Shown: in pieces, positions 62,720 to 64,000 of the stretch
Layout of the letters: every line of letters begins with the position of its first letter
Numbering within the stretch: position 1 is the stretch's first letter
Source: Microcoleus sp. CAWBG506
GTDB lineage: Bacteria > Cyanobacteriota > Cyanobacteriia > Cyanobacteriales > Microcoleaceae
Assembly: GCA_020883125.1 (NCBI GenBank)
Contig: JAHREW010000016.1
Span: 1-64,000, forward strand
DNA length: 64,000 nucleotides
Direction of reading: 5' to 3'
The notes under the pieces: model-generated
Told to the model about the DNA's origin: nothing
The model's database searches: none
Seen by the model: only the letters and a program-made list of their open reading frames with translations
Program-made: the position numbers and the translations under genes

Positions 62720-64000
62720 CTACGCGCCGACAGATTCCTTGGCCGCGTACAACACCTCAGCATTGATTAGAGCAATACCCCGATCGCGCGCGAACTTCTC
62801 AGTATTTCGCTTGACTTTCCCGCGCACAAAGCCAGGGATTTTATTCAACTCTGCTTGTCCATCCTTTGTCCAATTCATATCAGAATCAGCCGAAATTCCC
62901 TTGGTAATTACTTCCTTGGTATCGTGGCCGCCGAAGATTTCTAGCAAGTGGTCTTCCATGCCCAAAGTAAAGGAATTGTAGACTAAATCGACGCACTGAT
63001 TTGTGCCTTCGTAACCCAAAAATGGCTTGTAGCCGATCGGGAAATTTTGGACGTGAATCGGCGCGGCAATTACGCCGCAGGGAATATCCAAGCGCTTACC
63101 GACGTGGCGTTCCATTTGGGTGCCGAAAATGGCGGAAGGTTCGGCTTTGGCGATCGCATCTCCGATCGCCCCGTGATCGTCGGTAACAATCACTTCATCG
63201 CAATACTCGCTTACCTGTTCCCGGAACCAATCAGCATCGTGTTTGCAGTAGGTTCCTGCCCACACAACGTGGATTCCCATCTCGCGAGCCAAAATCTTCG
63301 TCATGGCTGCTGCGTGCGTATTATCGCCAAATACGACCGCTTTTTTGCCGGTTAAGTTTTGACAGTCGATCGACCTGGAAAACCAAGCAGCCTGAGACAC
63401 AAATCTTGTTTGTTGGTCGATGAAATTTTCGTAATCAACATCGGCACCTTGTGCATTCAACACTTGCTGAATTTTGCGAATACAACGGGCCGTTTCTACC
63501 ACACCCATGGGGGTAATATCCACCATCGGCGTACCGAATTCTGTTTGCAAATACTGTCCGGTCATCATCCCTAATTCGCGATAGGGAACCAGGTTAAACC
63601 AGGCCCGCGGCAGTCTTTTTAAGTTATGAACTGAAGCACCTTCGGGAATAACTTCGTTGACTTCGATGCCCAAATCTGCCATCAAACGCTTCAACTCGGT
63701 GCAGTCGTGCTGGTTGTGGAAACCCAGCGTAGACATCCCGATGATGTTGACAGATGGTTTTTCGCTTTTGGCTTCTACTAAATCGCCTTTTTTGCGGGCT
63801 TTGCTGATGTAAAATTTGACGATTTGTTCTAAAGTGCGATCGGCTGCTTGGAGTTCGTTTACTCGATAGTGGTTAACATCAGCCAACAACACATCGCCTT
63901 TGGCTTCCAATTGAGCTCGCTCCACGAAGTTTTCTAAGTCTTCTTGCAGAATGCTGGAAGTGCAAGTGGGAGTCAAAACGATTAAATCTGGGTGTTCTTC
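62720..64000 (-). CDS. chlB: Light-independent protochlorophyllide reductase subunit B (5' part outside window)
   Basis: Catalytic subunit of dark-operative protochlorophyllide oxidoreductase, which with ChlN and ChlL reduces the D ring in the dark. About 426 residues are visible of the usual ~508; the frame stays open to the window edge ([18 protein letters not shown]). The nitrogenase-like fold is recognisable: TPTCTSSIL with the Fe-S ligand Cys, [38 protein letters not shown] and [17 protein letters not shown]. The C-terminal PCP_red domain ends [21 protein letters not shown] decayed similar 3' end is at 56466. Confidence 0.95.
   Translation of the reverse strand, partial: EEHPDLIVLTPTCTSSILQEDLENFVERAQLEAKGDVLLADVNHYRVNELQAADRTLEQIVKFYISKARKKGDLVEAKSEKPSVNIIGMSTLGFHNQHDCTELKRLMADLGIEVNEVIPEGASVHNLKRLPRAWFNLVPYRELGMMTGQYLQTEFGTPMVDITPMGVVETARCIRKIQQVLNAQGADVDYENFIDQQTRFVSQAAWFSRSIDCQNLTGKKAVVFGDNTHAAAMTKILAREMGIHVVWAGTYCKHDADWFREQVSEYCDEVIVTDDHGAIGDAIAKAEPSAIFGTQMERHVGKRLDIPCGVIAAPIHVQNFPIGYKPFLGYEGTNQCVDLVYNSFTLGMEDHLLEIFGGHDTKEVITKGISADSDMNWTKDGQAELNKIPGFVRGKVKRNTEKFARDRGIALINAEVLYAAKESVGA

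Overview
The window comes from a filamentous, non-heterocystous type cyanobacterium, most like Microcoleus/Oscillatoria. The signs are very frequent HIP1 octamers (GCGATCGC), cyanobacterial marker genes (nblS/hik33, the Rubisco chaperone raf1, chlB, CGLD27, DUF3493, a NACHT/WD40 repertoire), long heptamer short-tandem-repeat arrays and many small palindromic elements. The genus is an inference; no rRNA or other marker was available to test it.

Layout. 0-0.6 kb: a glutathione S-transferase gene cut off by an IS630-type element that runs off the left edge. 0.9-4.2 kb: a probable 6S-like RNA directly downstream of purK, then purD. 4.4-17.4 kb: core and conserved genes (nblS, a ribosomal S1 homologue, dienelactone hydrolase, a UvrD-like helicase, a DUF4349 lipoprotein, raf1, a response regulator, menG, DUF445, DUF3493). 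17.5-21.5 kb: a candidate structured small RNA, a DUF1400 secreted protein, a DegT-type sugar aminotransferase and a GT4 glycosyltransferase. 22-28.7 kb: the translation/transcription cluster rimP-nusA-ylxR-infB plus a membrane protein. 29-33 kb: a TnpB remnant, a conserved membrane protein and a zinc ribbon-kinase-GUN4 fusion, followed by a heptamer array of about 440 bp.

33.5-43.8 kb is an accessory island. It lies between a broken 5' copy of yqeK and the intact yqeK. Its core is a five-gene divergent block: a leftward operon (membrane protein, unknown protein, pentapeptide-repeat protein) and a rightward overlapping pair (HTH-NACHT STAND ATPase and a WD40-repeat protein with a hydrophobic insertion). 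The two arms share an intergenic region with a perfect 11-bp inverted repeat. This is the best candidate in the window for an undescribed signalling or defence system. An orphan brnA antitoxin with a decayed brnT borders it.

43.2-51.5 kb returns to conserved genes: yqeK-rsfS-CGLD27-asparaginase, initiator tRNA-Met, DUF2949, a large Cache/PAS histidine kinase and a rhomboid protease. 51.8-62.7 kb is a degraded accessory zone: toxin-antitoxin modules (Gp49/HigB-XRE and GNAT-DUF1778 intact; shredded VapB/PIN, DUF1778 and NACHT pieces), two Uma2 nucleases (one here, one in the island) and dense nested MITEs, including a perfectly identical 128-bp inverted pair. One of that pair interrupts the leader of a small gene whose uninterrupted paralogue is also in this window. 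The window ends inside chlB.
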